Assembly (NCBI GenBank): GCA_020744425.1
Contig: JAGMUV010000007.1
Coordinates: 2,108,001-2,172,000, forward strand
Direction: 5' to 3'
DNA: 64,000 bases
Source of the DNA: Dactylonectria macrodidyma
Taxonomy: Eukaryota; Ascomycota; Sordariomycetes; Hypocreales; Nectriaceae
The translations under genes and the position numbers were made by a program. Every line of letters begins with the position of its first letter. The stretch's first letter is position 1. Shown here one piece after another: positions 60,718-64,000 of this stretch. The notes under the pieces were generated by a model, which saw only the letters and a list, made by a program, of their open reading frames with translations, did not search any database and was not told the DNA's origin.

Positions 60718-63309
60718 TCAGTATCGCTCCATGACCCATCGTCTGCGCTCATCGTCCCCCATCGCCTCCAGCATTCCCGTCTCGGCAGTTTTGACCGCCA
60801 CATAGCGTTCTACAAGGTCCCGACCCAGAAGCTCTCCCAATTCATCATCCAGCTGCAACGCTTTGAGCGCCTCGCTGATACTCATAGGTAGCCTCTCCCT
60901 TATATTGAGTGTGTTGCGTTCCGATGCAAATAGTGTGGCCGGGTCATGCTCGCAGTCCGCCCACGCCAGCTCCTCCTGTCTTGCGACACCATCAATGCCT
61001 GCCAGAAGCACCGCCGAGAGTGCCAGGTACGGATTAGCCATGCCGTCCATGCACTTCATCTCCCAGTGGCTTCCCTCAATCTTGCGCAGCGGCGTCTCAC
61101 GGTTCTGCGTGCCCCAGGCGACCCAAGTTCCTCCCGCCCAGCAACCGTCTTGCACGCGTTCGTAGCTGGTCAGGCTGCTGTATGTGAATGCTGCGAGGGC
61201 ACGGAGGTGCTTCAATATTCCTGCGTAGAATGGCTCGTACACGTCCTTATCCGACCCGTTTGGCGTGGAGATGGACATGTGGACGTGAGCCGCCGTGCCA
61301 CAGGCCGTCGCGAACGGCTTCGGATGGAGCGTCATCCTAAAGCCCTTTGCCGTTGCAACGTTACTGATGATGTCCCTAGCGTAGAGGAGTGTATCCACGG
61401 CCTCGAGTGCTGGTGCTTTGGGGAGGATGACTTCATACTGCCCGTTTGCACTCTCCGGGTGAACCATGTCAATGTAAACACCGGCCGCATCAAGCTGCTC
61501 AATCGCGTCTTCGAGAACGCCAGCTGCCCCTTCGTGCTCCATCGCCCTCCCCATAGACCACGCATGTCCGTCTCCGTCCAGAGTTTCATACTTGGCCTGA
61601 TCCTCCACGCGGCGTACGAGGAGCAGCTCAACTTCAAACCCAAGGACGAATGCCAGCCCGTGCTGAGCTGCCTTCTCCAGTGTTCGTTTCAGGAGCGTCC
61701 GTGGACACAACGACACGGCAGATCCATCCATCTCTTTAAAATCTCCGCTCACAGTGACATGTCCCTTCCGCGGGCCAGGACGAAGTGTGTTCAGATCTGG
61801 GTGAAGTCTGTACTCGCCAGACGGCGAAACGCCTGGCGCAGGCACATCGTTCTGGAGCAAACCTAGACTGGCCTTGGTCACTCCGAATGACAGCTCCTCA
61901 CCGTTACGCAACAACGACCAGACTCGCCGAATCGGAATGGCCCTCATCCGTGGCATGGCTGTCATGTCGTTCCAATATACACGAAGGAAACGAGCCTCCT
62001 CCTTACCCTTCAGCAATTTGGCCAACATCTGCATGTTGCTATCTGTGGGTGCCACGACGTCAGTTCTGGTCTTAGGAACCAGAGGCTTGAGACCCAGTCC
62101 GAGTGTGTACAGCTTGTTTGAGTTGTTGAAGAAAATATCCTCTACCAAGTGAGCTGCTTGCGCCCATGTCAAGTCCTCCTTGCGCACATAGTCGGTTAGA
62201 ACGGTGTAAAGGACTTCTCGCACCTGTTCCACGGCTAGAAGATACGTCTCTGGGAACCAGTGCCCATCTGTACTCCAAAGGATCTTGGAATACGGGCATA
62301 GCTCCAGGATCTGTCGAATCACCGCCTCCTGGCCGTCGCGGCTGACTGCTGGAAACACTTCTCCGACGTCTACAAAAACGGACCCATAGACTGTCGCCAG
62401 ATAGCCCGCCTCGCGCATATAAGGGTAGCTAGCGTGCAAGAGCACAATGGGGACTGTGGGATACTCCCGGATGAAATTCTGCAGGTGCGCGGGCGAAGAT
62501 TCTGTCAGTGTAATGTCGTTGTCTCCAAGTCCAGTGTGGAATTGGATTGGTTTCTTGTGAGAATCTTGGCTGTCCCGGATCAAAGTTGCGAGATGGTGAA
62601 CGAAATATTCGTTGAGGCCAGCGTGGTCCACTCTGGTAAACTTCTTGACAAGACCTGCCTCTTGTTGTTCGAATATGTGCAGGAAGGCCTCGGATGCGGC
62701 CTTAATGTCCATCTTCTTAGGTATGGCCAGCCCAGTCCGGTAGCAAATGACAGACTTGAAGCCAACAACCTCTGGGTCTTGGATGCTTTGTAGTATAGCC
62801 TGGTGAAAGCTCTCGATGACAGCCTTGAAAGCATCGCCGGCATTCTTGAACTTGGAGAGCGTCTGGTCAATAATTTCTGCAGCGACGTGCTCAATGCGGA
62901 CTATGCGCTTGCTAGGACTCCTCGTGAAGCTGTCGAAGTGGTTGTATCGCTCCACCTCGGTCGCATCACTGAAGCCATCGTCCACGAGAATGCTCTCAAT
63001 TCCGGAGACACATCTTCGCACCCAAGCATCGTAGTCACCCGTCTGCTTCGCTCTCACGGCTGCTGAAACTGCTTCCCATGATGCCTCGCAGCCCAGGATG
63101 CGAGAAAGCTGTTTGACGGCACGGAGATGTGCCAAGCTGGTCTGGGTAGCGTTGATAGCGTCACCATGGGCTTCGGTTGAGATTGATAGGAGAGGATACT
63201 TGGCTATCGAGCTCAAATTGAGCAGCGGGTGAGCATGGTGGTCGATAATTGGGGTTGTGTTGATGATATGACGCAGCGCCTCTTCCGTTTCGACCTTGAC
63301 AAGCGTCAT
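60718..63309 (-). CDS. fluG: FluG-type amidohydrolase / glutamine synthetase fusion
   Basis: A single exon of 863 aa. The N-terminal half (about 1-420) is an amidohydrolase-2 domain with metal-binding PIIDHHAHPLL (His25, His27), QFHTGLGDNDI, LLHASYPYMRE and ILWSTDGHWFPE. The C-terminal half (about 440-863) is a class I-like glutamine synthetase domain with ATGKG-type contacts such as CGTAAHVHMSIS, YSSLTSYERVQDGCWAGGTW and the RxxP-like WGTQNRETPLRKIEGSHWEM. In Aspergillus nidulans FluG is needed to make an extracellular signal that starts conidiation. Whether this copy has that role cannot be told from sequence, because Pezizomycotina often carry several FluG-like genes. The ATG at 63309 precedes TLVKVETEEALRHII and gives the usual N-terminus. 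Confidence 0.88.
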   Translation of the reverse strand: MTLVKVETEEALRHIINTTPIIDHHAHPLLNLSSIAKYPLLSISTEAHGDAINATQTSLAHLRAVKQLSRILGCEASWEAVSAAVRAKQTGDYDAWVRRCVSGIESILVDDGFSDATEVERYNHFDSFTRSPSKRIVRIEHVAAEIIDQTLSKFKNAGDAFKAVIESFHQAILQSIQDPEVVGFKSVICYRTGLAIPKKMDIKAASEAFLHIFEQQEAGLVKKFTRVDHAGLNEYFVHHLATLIRDSQDSHKKPIQFHTGLGDNDITLTESSPAHLQNFIREYPTVPIVLLHASYPYMREAGYLATVYGSVFVDVGEVFPAVSRDGQEAVIRQILELCPYSKILWSTDGHWFPETYLLAVEQVREVLYTVLTDYVRKEDLTWAQAAHLVEDIFFNNSNKLYTLGLGLKPLVPKTRTDVVAPTDSNMQMLAKLLKGKEEARFLRVYWNDMTAMPRMRAIPIRRVWSLLRNGEELSFGVTKASLGLLQNDVPAPGVSPSGEYRLHPDLNTLRPGPRKGHVTVSGDFKEMDGSAVSLCPRTLLKRTLEKAAQHGLAFVLGFEVELLLVRRVEDQAKYETLDGDGHAWSMGRAMEHEGAAGVLEDAIEQLDAAGVYIDMVHPESANGQYEVILPKAPALEAVDTLLYARDIISNVATAKGFRMTLHPKPFATACGTAAHVHMSISTPNGSDKDVYEPFYAGILKHLRALAAFTYSSLTSYERVQDGCWAGGTWVAWGTQNRETPLRKIEGSHWEMKCMDGMANPYLALSAVLLAGIDGVARQEELAWADCEHDPATLFASERNTLNIRERLPMSISEALKALQLDDELGELLGRDLVERYVAVKTAETGMLEAMGDDERRRWVMERY

Positions 63310-64000
63310 CTTGAGTTGTTCAACGAGATTGAGCAGAGTCTAATACAGTCACACAAGGTTCGGTTGATGAGGGTGGCTGTTGTTGGAAACTCAGCATATT
63401 GCATCATCGCCCTAGGCTATCGCTTATCTTCCAGCCTCCCATGTGACGCATCTGCCACTGAATCGGAAGAAAGCCAATGAGGAATTTTAGTAAAACCGAC
63501 TTTTGTGTCCTGCATGTCCAGCACTTGCCGTCGCTTCCGTAGTTCTAATAGGTCGTGCCCCAAATTTGGTGGTAATTTAGCTGCTTTTTTATGCGTCTTG
63601 TAAGACATACAGCAGTAATACGGCTAGCTTCAGCCGATCAAAACTCCCAACTTCGGCAAACCCACGAGCGGGATGTGGCTAGGTCGCTTGCTGCCTTAGG
63701 ATACTAACAGTGAGGCGGTGAAGCTGCCTCATGTAGGTAGCTAAGGTGGATGAGACAGTGGGTGTAAGAACGGGCGGGTTGTTGCACAACCACGTATTAG
63801 CGAACCTGGAGACCAGGCTCGCACTAGATGATTCTGGGTTGTAACATGGACAAGACCAAATCCATGGCAATGATAGTGCAAAAGGGTAAATTCAGTTGCC
63901 CTACGCAGCCTGATCCCTGTTGCGTACACTTTCGGGCCAACAGCCTCCATACACTCATAAGTTGACACTAGAGGTAAACCAGTAACCTTTATTTAGTAGG
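63310..64000. other. Intergenic region upstream of the FluG-like gene
   Basis: 690 bp to the window edge, expected to hold the FluG promoter. Short open frames show no recognisable features. Confidence 0.45.

Overview
The window is nuclear DNA of a filamentous ascomycete. Genes are split by short introns (mostly 50-120 bp, GT..AG, several with a CTAAC or CTGAC-like branch site), intergenic spaces are long, and almost every gene is a conserved single-copy Pezizomycotina gene. The protein sequences look most like Sordariomycetes, probably Hypocreales, but this is a judgement by eye. I see no integrated virus, intact transposon, CRISPR array or secondary-metabolite cluster.

Layout from left to right: the 3' end of a Bre4-like (DUF2421) membrane protein; DPB2 (DNA polymerase epsilon subunit B), divergent from a conserved gene of unknown function; then a carbon and starvation group of SNF1 kinase, isocitrate lyase and neutral trehalase; a Yippee-family zinc protein; a Dug1-type M20 metallodipeptidase; MPE1 (mRNA 3'-end processing) with a very methionine-rich tail; GET3 (tail-anchored protein ATPase); 5-hydroxyisourate hydrolase; a small two-exon gene of unknown function assembled here; a gene-poor 3.8 kb stretch followed by a tRNA-Ser(AGA); a CDC50/LEM3 flippase subunit; SPT16 (FACT); a carboxymuconolactone-decarboxylase-like protein; an unknown membrane protein; BUD32 (KEOPS kinase); the glutamate-cysteine ligase modifier subunit; AP-1 sigma adaptin; MAF1 (RNA polymerase III repressor); an SLN1-type hybrid histidine kinase; and a FluG-type amidohydrolase/glutamine synthetase fusion.

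Most genes are housekeeping and do not form one pathway. The clearest functional neighbourhood is 5.9-17.3 kb, where the glucose-derepression kinase SNF1 lies tail to tail with the glyoxylate-cycle gene ICL1 and is followed by neutral trehalase. Dug1 and the GCL modifier subunit both act in glutathione metabolism but lie 24 kb apart. Exon coordinates were worked out by hand from frame, splice signals and family conservation. The points most worth checking are the methionine-rich tail of Mpe1, stopless introns of length 3n in SNF1 and MPE1, the newly assembled gene at 29.8-30.4 kb, and a small four-copy tandem repeat at 59.8 kb. I found no convincing undescribed multi-gene system.
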